A DNA stretch of 64,000 nucleotides, taken from positions 149,878,129 through 149,942,128 of the forward strand of contig CM060890.1 in the NCBI GenBank assembly GCA_030762935.1, written 5' to 3'. The notes under the pieces were generated by a model, which worked only from the letters and a program-made list of their open reading frames with translations, made no database searches and was not told the origin of the DNA. The DNA comes from Hymenopus coronatus. Lineage: Eukaryota; Arthropoda; Insecta; Mantodea; Hymenopodidae. Positions 1-12,470 of the stretch are shown in pieces. Numbering within the stretch: the stretch's first letter is position 1; every line of letters begins with the position of its first letter. The position numbers and the translations under genes were made by a program.

Positions 1-2149
1 ATGGGTGAGTCATGTTCACTGTGAGCTTCTGTGTGAAATGGATTAGGGTCAGCGATGGCTGAGTCATGTTCACTGTGAGCTTCTGTGTGCAATGCATTAG
101 AGTCAGCGATTTAAGAGTCATGTTCACTGTGTGCTTCTGTTTGCAATGCATTGGGGTCAGCGATGGCTGAGTCATGTTCACTGTGTGCTTCTGAATGCAA
201 TGCATTGAGGTCAGCGATGAGTGACTCATGTTTACTGTGAGCTTCTGTTTGCAATGCATTAAAGTCAGCGAAGGGTGAGTCATGTTCATTGTGAGCTTCT
301 GTGTGCAATGCATTAGGGTGAGCGATGGGTGAGTCATGTTCACTCTGTGCTTCTGTGTGCAATGCATAAGGGTCAGCGATGGCTCAAACATGTTCACTGT
401 GAGCTTCTGGGTGCAATGCATTAGGGTCAGCAATGGGTGAATCATGTTCTCTATGTGCTTCTGTGTGCAATGCATTAGGGTCAGCGATGGGCAAGTCATG
501 TTCACTGTGTGCTTCTGTGTGCAGTGCATTAGGTTCAGCGATGCCGAGTCATGATCACTGTGAGCTTCTCTGCGCAATCTATAAGGGTCAGCGATGGCTG
601 AGTCATGTTCACTGTGTGCTTCTGTGTGCTATGCATTAGGGTCAGCGATGGCTGAGTCATTTTCACTGTGAGTTTCTGTGTGCAACGCATTAGGGTAGGC
701 GATGGATGAATCATGTTCACTGTGTACTTCTGAGTGCATGCATTAGGGTCAGCGATGGCTGAGTAATGTTCACTGTGAGCTTTTGTGTGCAATGCATTAA
801 GGTCAGCGATGGGTGAATCATGTTCACTGTGTGCTACTTTGTGCAATACATTAGGGTCAGCGATGGGTGAGTCATGTTCACTGTAAGCTTCTGTGTGCAA
901 TGCATTAGGGTGAGCGATAGTTGACTCATGTGCACTGTGTGCTTCTGTGTGCAAAGCATAAGGTCAGCGATGGTTCAGTCATGTTCACTGTGAGCTTCTG
1001 TGTGCAATGCTTTAGGGTCAGCGATGGGTGAGTCATCTTCACTGTGAGCTTCCGTGTGCAATGCATTGGGGTCAGCGATGGGTGAGTCATGTTCACTGTG
1101 AACTTCTGTGTGCAATGCATTAGTGTCAGCGATGAGTGAATCATGTTTACTGTGTGCTTCTGTGTGGAATGCATTAGGGTCAGCGATGGCTGAGTCATGT
1201 TCACTGTGAGCTTCTGTATGCAATGCATTAGGTTCAGCAATGGCTGAGTTATTTTCACTGTGTGCAATGCATTAGGGTCAGGGATGGGTGAATCATGTTC
1301 ACTGTATGCTTCTGTGTGCAATGCATTAGGGTCAGCGATGGCTGAGTCATGTTCACTGTGAGCTTTTGTGTGCAATGCATTAAGGTCAGCGATGGGTGAA
1401 TCATGTTCACTGTGTGCTACTTTGTGCAATACATTAGGGTCAGCGATGGGTGAGTCATGTTCACTGTAAGCTTCTGTGTGCAATGCATTAGGGTGAGCGA
1501 TAGCTGACTCATGTTCACTGTGTGCTTCTGTGTGCAATGCATAAGGGTCAGCGATGGGTGAATCATGTTCACTGTGTGCTTCTGTGTGCAATGCATTATG
1601 GTCAGCGATGGCTGAGTTATGTTCACTGTGAGCTTCTGTGTCCAATGCATTAAGGTCAGCGATGGCTGAGACATGTTTACTGTGAGCTTCTGTGTGTAAT
1701 GCATTAGGGGCAGCGATGGGTGAGTCATAATCAGTGTGCTTCTGTGTGCAGTGCATTAGGGTCAGCGATGACTGAGTCATGTTCACTGTGTGCTTCTGTG
1801 TGCAATACATTAGGGTCAGCGATGGGTGAGTCATGTTCACTGTGTGCTTCTGTGTGCAATACATTAGGGTCAGCGATGGGTGAGTCATAATCAGTGTGCT
1901 TCTGTATGCAATGCATTAGGGTCAGCGATGGGTGAGTCATGTTCACTATGTGCTTCTGTGTGCAATGCATATGGTCAGCGATGCCTCAGTCATGTTCACT
2001 GCGTGCAATGCTTTAGGGTCAGCGATGGGTGAATCATGTTCACTGTGAGCTTCCGTGTGCAATACATTAGGGTCAGCGATGGGTGAGTCATGCTCACTGT
2101 GAGCTTCTGCGTGCAATGCATTAGGGTCAGCGATGTGTGAGTCATGTTT

Positions 2150-3275
2150 ACTGTGAGCTTCTGTGTGCAATGGATTTGGGTCAGCGATGGGTGAATCATG
2201 TTCACTGTGAGCTTCTGTGTGCAATGCTTTAGGGTCAGCGATGGGTGAATCATGTTCACTGTGTGCTTCTGTGTATAATGTATTAGGGTCAGCGATGGGC
2301 GAGTCATGTTCACTGTGTGCTTCTGTGTGCAGTGCATTAGGGTCAGCGATGGCTGATTCATGTTAACTGTGAGCTTCTGTGTGCAATGCTTTAGGGTAGA
2401 CGATGGGTGAGTCATGTTCACTGTGAGCTTCCGTGAGCAATGCATTAGGGTCAGCGGTGGGTGAGTCATGTTCACTGTGAGCTACTCTGTGCAATGCATT
2501 AGGGACAGCGATGGGTGAGTCATGTTTACTGTGAGCTTATGTGTGCAATGCATTAGGATTAGCGATGGCTGAGTCATGTACTCTGTGAGCTTCTGTGTGC
2601 AATGCATTTGGGTCAGCGATGGGTGAATCATGTTCACTGTGAGCTTCTGTGTGCAATGCTTTATGGTCAGCGATGGGTGAGTCATGTTCACTGTGAGCTT
2701 CCGTGAGCAATGCATTAGGGTCAGCGATGGGTGAGTCATGTTCACTGTGAGCTTCTGTGTGCAATGCATTAGGGACAGCGATGGGTGAGTCATGTTTACT
2801 GTGAGCTTCTGTGTGGAATGCATTAGGGTTAGCGATGGCTGAGTCATGTACTCTGTGAGCTTCTGTGTGCAATGCATTTGGGTCAACGATGGGTGAATCA
2901 TGTTCACTGTGAGCTTCTGTGTGTAATTCTTTATGGTCAGCGATGGGTGAATCATGTTCACTGTGTGCTTCTGTGTGCAATGCATTAGGGTCAGCGATGG
3001 GCAAGTCATGTTAACTGTGTACTTCTTTGTGCAGTGCATTAGGGTCAGCGATGGCTGAGTCATGTTCACTGTGAGCTTCTGTGTGCAATGCATTAGGGTC
3101 AGCGATGGCTGAGTCATGTTCACTGTGTGCTTCTGTGTGCAATGCATTAAGGTCAGCGATGGCTGAGTCATGTTCACTGTGAGCTTCTGTGTGCAATGCA
3201 TTAGGGTCAGCAATGGGTAAATCATTTTCACCTTGTGCTTCTGTGTGCAATGCATTAGGGTCAGCGATGGGTGAG
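2150..3275. repeat. Duplicated 1.1-kb satellite segment, copy a
   Basis: The segment is collinear with 7870-8995 at a constant offset of 5720. It includes the variants AATGGATTTGGG, ATGTACTCTGTGAGC and TTAGGGTAGACGATGG. It joins a different part of the array at each end, so it is a mosaic block rather than part of the regular 2.3-kb order. Confidence 0.8.
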
Positions 3276-4350
3276 TCATGTTCACTGTGAGCTTCTGTGT
3301 GTAGTGCATTAGGGTCAGCGATGGCTGAGTAATGTTCACTGTGAGCTTCTGTGAGCAGTGCTTAAGGGTCAGCGATGGCTGAGTTACGTTTACTGTGATC
3401 TTCTGTGTGCAATGAATTAGGGTCAGCGATGGCTGAGTCATGTTCAATGTGTGCTTCTGTGTGCAGTGCATTAGGGTCAGCGATGGCTGAGTCATGTTCA
3501 CTTTGAGCTTCTTTGTGCACTGCATTAGGGTCAGTGATGGGTGAATCATGTGCACTGTGGGCTTTTGTGTGAAATGCATTAGGGTCATCGATGGGCGAGT
3601 CATGTTTACTGTGAGCTTCTATGTGCAATGCATTAGGGTCAGCGATGGCTGAGTCATGTTCACTGTGAGCTTCTGTGTGCAATGCATTAGGGTCATCGAT
3701 GGCTGAGTCATGTTCACTGTGTGCTTCTGTGTCAATGCATTAGAGTCAGGGTAGGCTGAGTCATGTTCACTGTGAGCTTCTGTGTGCAATGCATTAGGGT
3801 CAGCGATGGGTAAATCATGTTCACTGTGTGCTTCTGTGTGCAATGCATTAGGGTCAGCGATGGGTGAGTCATGTTCACTGTGAGTTTCTGTGTGTAGTGC
3901 ATTAGGGTCAGAGATGGCTGAGTAATGTTCACTATGAGCTTCTGTGTGCAATGCATAAGTGTCAGCGATGGCTGAGTAATGTTCACTGTGAGTTTCTGTG
4001 TGCAATGCATAAGGGTCAGCGATGGGTGAATCATGTTCACTGTGTGCTTCTGTGTGCAATGCATTAGGGTCAGCGATGGCTGAGTTATGTTCACTGTGAG
4101 CTTCTGTGTCCAATGCATTAAGGTCAGCGATGGCTGAGACATGTTTACTGTGAGCTTCTGTGTGTAATGCATTAGGGGCAGCGATGGGTGAGTCATGTTC
4201 ACTGTGTGCTTCTGTGTGCAGTGTATTAGGGACAGCGATGGCTGAGTCATGTTTACCTTGAGCTTCTGTGTGCAATGCAATAGGGTCAGCGATGGCTAAG
4301 TCATTTTCACTGTGTGCTTCTGTGTGCAATGCATTAGGGTCAGCGATGGC

Positions 4351-7300
4351 TGAGCCATGTTCAATGTGAGCTTCTGTGTGCAATGCATTAGGGTTAGCGA
4401 TGGGTAAATCATGTTCACTGTGTGCTTCTGTGTGCAATGCATTAGGGTCAGCGATGGGTGAGTCATGTTCACTGTGAGCTTCTGTGTGTAGTGCATTGTG
4501 GTCAGAGATGGCTGAGTAATGTTCACTATGAGCTTCTGTGTGCAATGCATAAGGGTCAGCGATGGCTGAGTAATGTTCACTGTGAGCTTCTGTGTGCAAT
4601 GCATAAGGGTCAGCGATGGGTTAATCATGTTCACATTGTGCTTTTGTGTGCAATGCATTAGGGTCATCGATGGCTGAGTTATGTTACTGTGAGCTTCTGT
4701 GTCCAATGCATTTAGGTCAGCGATGGCTGAGACATGTTTACTGTGAGCTTCTGTGTGTAATGCATTAGCGGCAGCGATGGGTGAATCATGTTCACTGTGT
4801 GCCTCTGTGTGCAGTGTATTAGGGACAGCGATGGCTGAGTCATGTTCACTGTGAGCTTCTGTGTGCAATGCATTAGGGTCAGCGATGGGTGAATCATGTT
4901 CAATGTGGACTTTTGTGTGCAATGCATTAGGGTCAGCGATGGGTGAGTCATGTTCACTGTGTCCTTCTGGGTGCTGTGCATTAGGGTCAGCGATGGGTGT
5001 GTCATGTTCACTGTGAGCTTCAGTGTGCAGTGCATTAGGTTCAGCGATGGCTGAGTCTTGTTCACTGTGAGCTTCTGTGTGCAGTTAATAAGTGTCAGCG
5101 ATGGGTGACTCATGTTCACTGGTTGCTTCTGTGTGCAGTGCATTAGTATCAGCGATGGCTGAGTCATGTTCACTGTATGCTTCTGTGTGCACTGCATTAG
5201 GGTCAGCGATGGCTGTGTCATGTTCACTGTGAGCTTCTGAGTGCAATGCATTAGGGTCAGCGATGTGTGAATCATGTTCACTGTGAGCTTCTGTGTGCAG
5301 AGCATTAGGGTCAGCGATGGGTGAGTCATGTTCACTGTGAGCTTCTGTGTGTAGTGCATTAGGGTCAGCGATGGCTGAGTAATGTTCACTGTGAGCTTCT
5401 GTGAGCAGTGCATAAGGGTCAGCAATGGCTGAGTAATGTTCACTGTGAGCTTCTGTGTGCAATGCATTAGGGTCAGCGATGGCTGAGTTACGTTTACTGT
5501 GAGCTTCTGTGTATAATGCATTAGGGGCAGCGATGGGTGAATCATGTTCACTGTATGCTTCTGAGTGCAGTGCATTAGGGACAGCGATGGCTGAGTCATG
5601 TGTACTGTGAGCTTCTGTGTGCAATGCAATATTGTCAGCGATGGCTGAATCATGTTCACTGTGTGCTTCTGTGTGCAGTGCATTAGGGTCAGCGATGGCT
5701 GAGTCATGTTCACTGTGAGCTTCTGTGTGCACTGCATTAGGGTCAGCGATGGGTGAATCATGTGCACTGTGGGCTTTTGTGTGCAATGCATTATGGTCAT
5801 CGATGGGCGAGTCATGTTCACTGTGTGCTTCTGTGTTTGATGCATTATGGTCAGCGATGGCTGAGTCATGTTTACTGTGAGCTTCTGTGTGCAATGCATT
5901 AGGGTCAGCGATGGCTGAGTCATGTTCACTGTGAGCTTTTTGTGCAATGCATTAGGGTCAGCGATAGCTGAGTCATGTTCACTGTGTGCTTCTGTGTCAA
6001 TGCATTAGGGTCAGCGATGGCTGAGTCATGTTCACTGTGAGCTTCTGTGTGCAATGCATTAGGGTCAGCGATGGGTAAATCATTATCACTGTGTGCTTCT
6101 GTGTGCAATGCATTAGGGTCAGCGATGGGTGAGTCATGTTCACTGTGAGCTTCTGTGTGTAGTGCATTAGGGTCAGAGATGGCTGAGTAATGTTCACTAT
6201 GAGCTTCTGTGTGCAATGCACAAGGGTCAGCGATGGCTGAGTAATGTTTACTGTGAGCTTCTGTGTGCAATGCATAAGGGTCAGCGATGGGTGAATCATG
6301 TTCACTGTGTGCTTCTGTGTGCAATGCATTAGGGTCAGCGATGGCTGAGTTATGTTCACTGTGAGCTTCTGTGTCCAATGCATTAAGGTCAGCGATGGCT
6401 GAGACATGTTTACTGTGAGCTTCTGTGTGTAATGCATTAGGGGCAGCGATGGGTGAATCATGTTCACTGTGTGCTTCTGTGTGCAGTGCATTAGGGACAG
6501 CGATGGCTGAGTCATGTTTACTGTGAGCTTCTGTGTGCAATGCAATAGGGTCAGCGATGGCTAAGTCATTTTCACTGTGTGCTTCTGTGTGCAATGCATT
6601 AGGGTCAGCGATGGCTAAGTCATTTTCACTGTGTGCTTCTGTGTGCAATGCAATAGGGGCAGCGATGGCTAAGTCATTTTCACTGTGTGCTTCTGTGTGC
6701 AATGCATTAGGGTCAGCGATGGCTGAGACATGTTCACTGTGAGCTTCTGTGTGCAATGCATTAGGGTCAGCGATGGGTGAATCATGTTCAATGTGGACTT
6801 TTGTGTGCAATGCATTAGGGTCAGCGATGGGTGAGTCATGTTCACTGTGTCCTTCTGGGTGCAGTGCATTAGGGTCAGCGATGGGTGTGTCATGTTCACT
6901 GTGAGCCTCAGTGTGCAGTGCATTAGGGTCAGCGATGACTGTGTCTTGTTCACTGTGAGCTTCTGTGTGCAGTTAATAAGTGTCAGCGATGGGTGACTCA
7001 TTTTCACTGGTTGCTTCTGTGTGCAGTGCATTTGGGTCAGCGATGGCTGAGTCATGTTCACTGTATGCTTCTGTGTGCACTGCATTAGGGTCAGCGATGG
7101 CTGTGTCATGTTCACTGTGAGCTTCTGAGTGCAATGCATTAGGGTGAGCAAATTGTGAATCATGTTCACTGTGAGCTTCTGTGTGCAATGCATTAGGGTC
7201 AGCGATGGGTGAATCATGTTCAATGTGGACTTTTGTGTGCAATGCATTAGGGTCAGCGATGGGTGAGTCATGTTCACTGTGTCCTTCTGGGTGCAGTGCA

Positions 7301-7880
7301 TTAGGGTCAGCGATGGGTGTGTCATGTTCACTGTGAGCTTCAGTGTGCAGTGCATTAGGTTCAGCGATGGCTGAGTCTTGTTCACTGTGAGCTTCTGTGT
7401 GCAGTTAATAAGTGTCAGCGATGGGTGACTCATGTTCACTGGTTGCTTCTGTGTGCAGTGCATTAGGGTCAGCGATGGCTGAGTCATGTTCACTGTATGC
7501 TTCTGTGTGCACTGCATTAGGGTCAGCGATGGCTGTGTCATGTTCACTGTGAGCTTCTGAGTGCAATGCATTAGGGTCAGCGATGTGTGAATCATGTTCA
7601 CTGTGAGCTTCTGTGTGCAGAGCATTAGGGTCAGCGTTGGGTGAGTCATATTCACTGTGAGCTTCTGTGTGTAGTGCATTAGGGTCAGCGATGGCTGAGT
7701 AATGTTCACTGTGAGCTTCTGTGAGCAGTGCATAAGGGTCAGCGATGGCTGAGTAATGTTCACAGTGAGCTTCTGTGTGCAATGCATAAGGATCAGCGAT
7801 GGCTGAATCATGTTCACTGTGTGCTTCTGTGTGCAATGCATTAGGGTCAGCAATGGCTGAGTAATGTTCACTGTGAGCTT
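4351..7880. repeat. Higher-order block of the 54-bp satellite, copy 1
   Basis: This 3.5-kb stretch matches 8992-12470 monomer for monomer. The offset is 4641 bases at the left, then 4588 after loss of one monomer. Diagnostic variants shared by both copies include GAGCCATGTTCAATG at the left edge, GCAGTTAATAAGTGTCAG, and TGTGGACTTTTGTGTGC. Inside, the GCAGTTAATA variant recurs at 5081, 6969 and 7401. The spacing 5081 to 7401 (2320) shows a nested unit of about 43 monomers. Confidence 0.85.
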
Positions 7881-8995
7881 CTGTGTGCAATGGATTTGGG
7901 TCAGCGATGGGTGAATCATGTTCACTGTGAGCTTCTGTGTGCAATGCTTTAGGGTCAGCGATGGGTGAATCATGTTCACTGTGTGCTTCTGTGTATAATG
8001 TATTAGGGTCAGCGATGGGCGAGTCATGTTCACTGTGTGCTTCTGTGTGCAGTGCATTAGGGTCAGCGATGGCTGATTCATGTTAACTGTGAGCTTCTGT
8101 GTGCAATGCTTTAGGGTAGACGATGGGTGAGTCATGTTCACTGTGAGCTTCCGTGAGCAATGCATTAGGGTCAGCGGTGGGTGAGTCATGTTCACTGTGA
8201 GCTACTCTGTGCAATGCATTAGGGACAGCGATGGGTGAGTCATGTTTACTGTGAGCTTATGTGTGCAATGCATTAGGGTTAGCGATGGCTGAGTCATGTA
8301 CTCTGTGAGCTTCTGTGTGCAATGCATTTGGGTCAGCGATGGGTGAATCATGTTCACTGTGAGCTTCTGTGTGCAATGCTTTATGGTCAGCGATGGGAGA
8401 GTCATGTTCACTGTGAGCTTCCGTGAGCAATGCATTAGGGTCAGCGATGGGTGAGTCATGTTCACTGTGAGCTTCTGTGTGCAATGCATTAGGGACAGCG
8501 ATGGGTGAGTCATGTTTACTGTGAGCTTCTGTGTGGAATGCATTAGGTTTAGCGATGGCTGAGTCATGTACTCTGTGAGCTTCTGTGTGCAATGCATTTG
8601 GGTCAACGATGGGTGAATCATGTTCACTGTGAGCTTCTGTGTGCAATTCTTTATGGTCAGCGATGGGTGAATCATGTTCACTGTGTGCTTCTGTGTGCAA
8701 TGCATTAGGGTCAGCGATGGGCAAGTCATGTTAACTGTGTACTTCTTTGTGCAGTGCATTAGGGTCATTGATGGCTGAGTCATGTTCACTGTGAGCTTCT
8801 GTGTGCAATGCATTAGGGTCAGCGATGGCTGAGTCATGTTCACTGTGTGCTTCTGTGTGCAATGCATTAAGGTCAGCGATGGCTGAGTCATGTTCACTGT
8901 GAGGTTCTGTGTGCAATGCATTAGGGTCAGCAATGGGTAAATCATTTTCACCTTGTGCTTCTGTGTGCAATGCATTAGGGTCAGCGATGGGTGAG
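7870..8995. repeat. Duplicated 1.1-kb satellite segment, copy b
   Basis: This is the partner of 2150-3275 (offset 5720). It is inserted between the first and second 3.5-kb higher-order blocks, so the array order here is block, foreign segment, block. This is direct evidence of a patchwork exchange history. Confidence 0.8.
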
Positions 8996-11900
8996 CCATG
9001 TTCAATGTGAGCTTCTGTGTGCAATGCATTAGGGTTAGCGATGGGTAAATCATGTTCACTGTGTGCTTCTGTGTGCAATGCATTAGGGTCAGCGATGGGT
9101 GAGTCATGTTCACTGTGAGCTTCTGTGTGTAGTGCATTGTGGTCAGAGATGGCTGAGTAATGTTCACTATGAGCTTCTGTGTGCAATGCATAAGGGTCAG
9201 CGATGGCTGAGTAATGTTCACTGTGAGCTTCTGTGTGCAATGCATAAGGGTCAGCGATGGGTGAATCTTGTTCACATTGTGCTTTTGTGTGCAATGCATT
9301 AGGGTCAGCGATGGCTGAGTTATGTTCACTGTGAGCTTCTGTGTCCAATGCATTAGCGGCAGCGATGGGTGAATCATGTTCACTGTGTGCCTCTGTGTGC
9401 AGTGTATTAGGGACAGCGATGGCTGAGTCATGTTCACTGTGAGCTTCTGTGTGCAATGCATTAGGGTCAGCGATGGGTGAATCATGTTCAATGTGGACTT
9501 TTGTGTGCAATGCATTAGGGTCAGCGATGGGTGATTCATGTTCACTGTGTCCTTCTGGGTGCAGTGCATTAGGGTCAGCGATGGGTGTGTCATGTTCACT
9601 GTGAGCTTCAGTGTGCAGTGCATTAGGTTCAGCGATGGCTGAGTCTTGTTCACTGTGAGCTTCTGTGTGCAGTTAATAAGTGTCAGCGATGGGTGACTCA
9701 TGTTCACTGGTTGCTTCTGTGTGCAGTGCATTAGGGTCAGCGATGCCTGAGTCATGTTCACTTTATGCTTCTGTGTGCACTGCATTAGGGTCAGCGATGG
9801 CTGTGTCATGTTCACTGTGAGCTTCTGAGTGCAATGCATTAGGGTCAGCGATGTGTGAATCATGTTCACTGTCAGCTTCTGTGTGCAGAGCATTAGGGTC
9901 AGCGATGGGTGAGTCATGTTCACTGTGAGCTTCTGTGTGTAGTGCATTAGGGTCAGCGATGGCTGAGTAATGTTCACTGTGAGCTTCTGTGAGCAGTGCA
10001 TAAGGGTCAGCAATGGCTGAGTAATGTTCACTGTGAGCTTCTGTGTGCAATGCATTAGGGTCAGCGATGGCTGAGGTACGTTTACTGTGAGCTTCTGTGT
10101 ATAATGCATTAGGGGCAGCGATGGGTGAATCATGTTCACTGTATGCTTCTGAGTGCAGTGCATTAGGGACAGCGATGGCTGAGTCATGTTTACTGTGAGC
10201 TTCTGTGTGCAATGCAATATTGTCAGCGATGGCTGAGTCATGTTCACTGTGTGCTTCTGTGTGCAGTGCATTAGGGTCAGCGATGGCTGAGTCATGTTCA
10301 CTGTGAGCTTCTGTGTGCACTGCTTTAGGGTCAGCGATGGGTGAATCATGTGCACTGTGGGCTTTTGTGTGCAATGCATTAGGGTCATCGATGGGCGAGT
10401 CATGTTCACTGTGTGCTTCTGTGTGCGATGCATTATGGTCAGCGATGGCTGAGTCATGTTTACTGTGAGCTTCTGTGTGCAATGCATAAGGGTCAGCGAT
10501 GGCTGAGTCATGTTCACTGTGAGCTTCTTGTGCAATGCATTAGGGTCAGCGATGCCTGAGTCATGTTCACTGTGTGCTTCTGTGTCAATGCATTAGGGTC
10601 AGTGATGGCTGAGTCATGTTCACTGTGAGCTTCTGTGTGCAATGCATTAGGGTCAGCGATGGGTAAATCATTATCACTGTGTGCTTCTGTGTGCAATGCA
10701 TTTGGGTCAGCGATGGGTGAGTCATGTTCACTGTGAGCTTCTGTGTGTAGTGCATTAGGGTCAGAGATGGCTGAGTAATGTTCACTATGAGCTTCTGTGT
10801 GCAATGCACAAGGGTCAGCGATGGCTGAGTAATGTTTACTGTGAGCTTCTGTGTGCAATGCATAAGGGTCAGCGATGGGTGAATCATGTTCACTGTGTGC
10901 TTCTGTGTGCAATGCATTAGGGTCAGCGATGGCTGAGTTATGTTCACTGTGAGCTTCTGTGTCCAATGCATTAAGGTCAGGGATGGCTGAGACATGTTTA
11001 CTGTGAGCTTCTGTGTGTAATGCATTAGGGGCAGCGATGGGTGAATCATGTTCACTGTGTGCTTCTGTGTGCAGTGCATTAGGGACAGCGATGGCTGAGT
11101 CATGTGTACTGTGAGCTTCTGTGTGCAATGCAATAGGGTCAGCGATGGCTAAGTCATTTTCACTGTGTGCTTCTGTGTGCAAAGCATTAGGGTCAGCGAT
11201 GGCTAAGTCATTTTCACTGTGTGCTTCTGTGTGCAATGCAATAGGGTCAGCGATGGCTAAGTCATTTTCACTGTGTGCTTCTGTGTGCAATGCATTAGGG
11301 TCAGCGATGGCTGAGACATGTTCACTGTGAGCTTCTTTGTGCAATGCATTAGGGTCAGCGATGGGTGAATCATGTTCAATGTGGACTTTTGTGTGCAATG
11401 CATTAGGGTCAGCGATGGGTGAGTCATGTTCACTGTGTCCTTCTGGGTGCAGTGCATTAGGGTCAGCGATGGGTGTGTCATGTTCACTGTGAGCCTCAGT
11501 GTGCAGTGCATTAGGGTCAGCGATGGCTGTGTCTTGTTCACTGTGAGCTTCTGTGTGCAGTTAATAAGTGTCAGCGATGGGTGACTCATTTTCACTGGTT
11601 GCTTCTGTGTGCAGTGCATTTGGGTCAGCGATGGCTGAGTCATGTTCACTGAATGCTTCTGTGTGCACTGCATTAGGGTCAGCGATGGCTGTGTCATGTT
11701 CACTGTGAGCTTCTGAGTGCAATGCATTAGGGTCAGCAAATTGTGAATCATGTTCACTGTGAGGTTCTGTGTGCAATGCATTAGGGTCAGCGATGGGTGA
11801 ATCATGTTCAATGTGGACTTTTGTGTGCAATGCATTAGGGTCAGCGATGGGTGAGTCATGTTCACTGTGTCCTTCTGGGTGCAGTGCATTAGGGTCAGCG

Positions 11901-12470
11901 ATGGGTGTGTCATGTTCACTGTGAGCTTCAGTGTGCAGTGCATTGGGTTCAGCGATGGCTGAGTCTTGTTCACTGTGAGCTTCTGTGTGCAGTTAATAAG
12001 TGTCAGCGATGGGTGACTCATGTTCACTGGTTGCTTCTGTGTGCAGTGCATTAGGGTCAGCGATGGCTGAGTCATGTTCACTGTATGCTTCAGTGTGCAC
12101 TGCATTAGGGTCAGCGATGGCTGTGTCATGTTCACTGTGAGCTTCTGAGTGCAATGCATTAGGGTCAGCGATGTGTGAATCATGTTCACTGTGAGCTTCT
12201 GTGTGCAGAGCATTAGGGTCAGCGATGGGTGAGTCATGTTCACTGTGAGCTTCTGTGTGTAGTGCATTAGGGTCAGCGATGGCTGAGTAATGTTCACTGT
12301 GAGCTTCTGTGAGCAGTGCATAAGGGTCAGCGATGGCTGAGTAATGTTCACAGTGAGCTTCTGTGTGCAATGCATAAGGATCAGCGATGGCTGAATCATG
12401 TTCACTGTGTGCTTCTGTGTGCAATGCATTAGGGTCAGCAATGGCTGAGTAATGTTCACTGTGAGCTTCT
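8992..12470. repeat. Higher-order block of the 54-bp satellite, copy 2
   Basis: This is the second copy of the 4351-7880 block, carrying the GCAGTTAATA marker at 9669, 11557 and 11989 with the same internal spacings as copy 1 (1888 and 432). Differences are scattered single bases plus the gain or loss of whole monomers, as expected from unequal exchange. Its left edge abuts a separate duplicated block (7870-8995). Confidence 0.85.
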
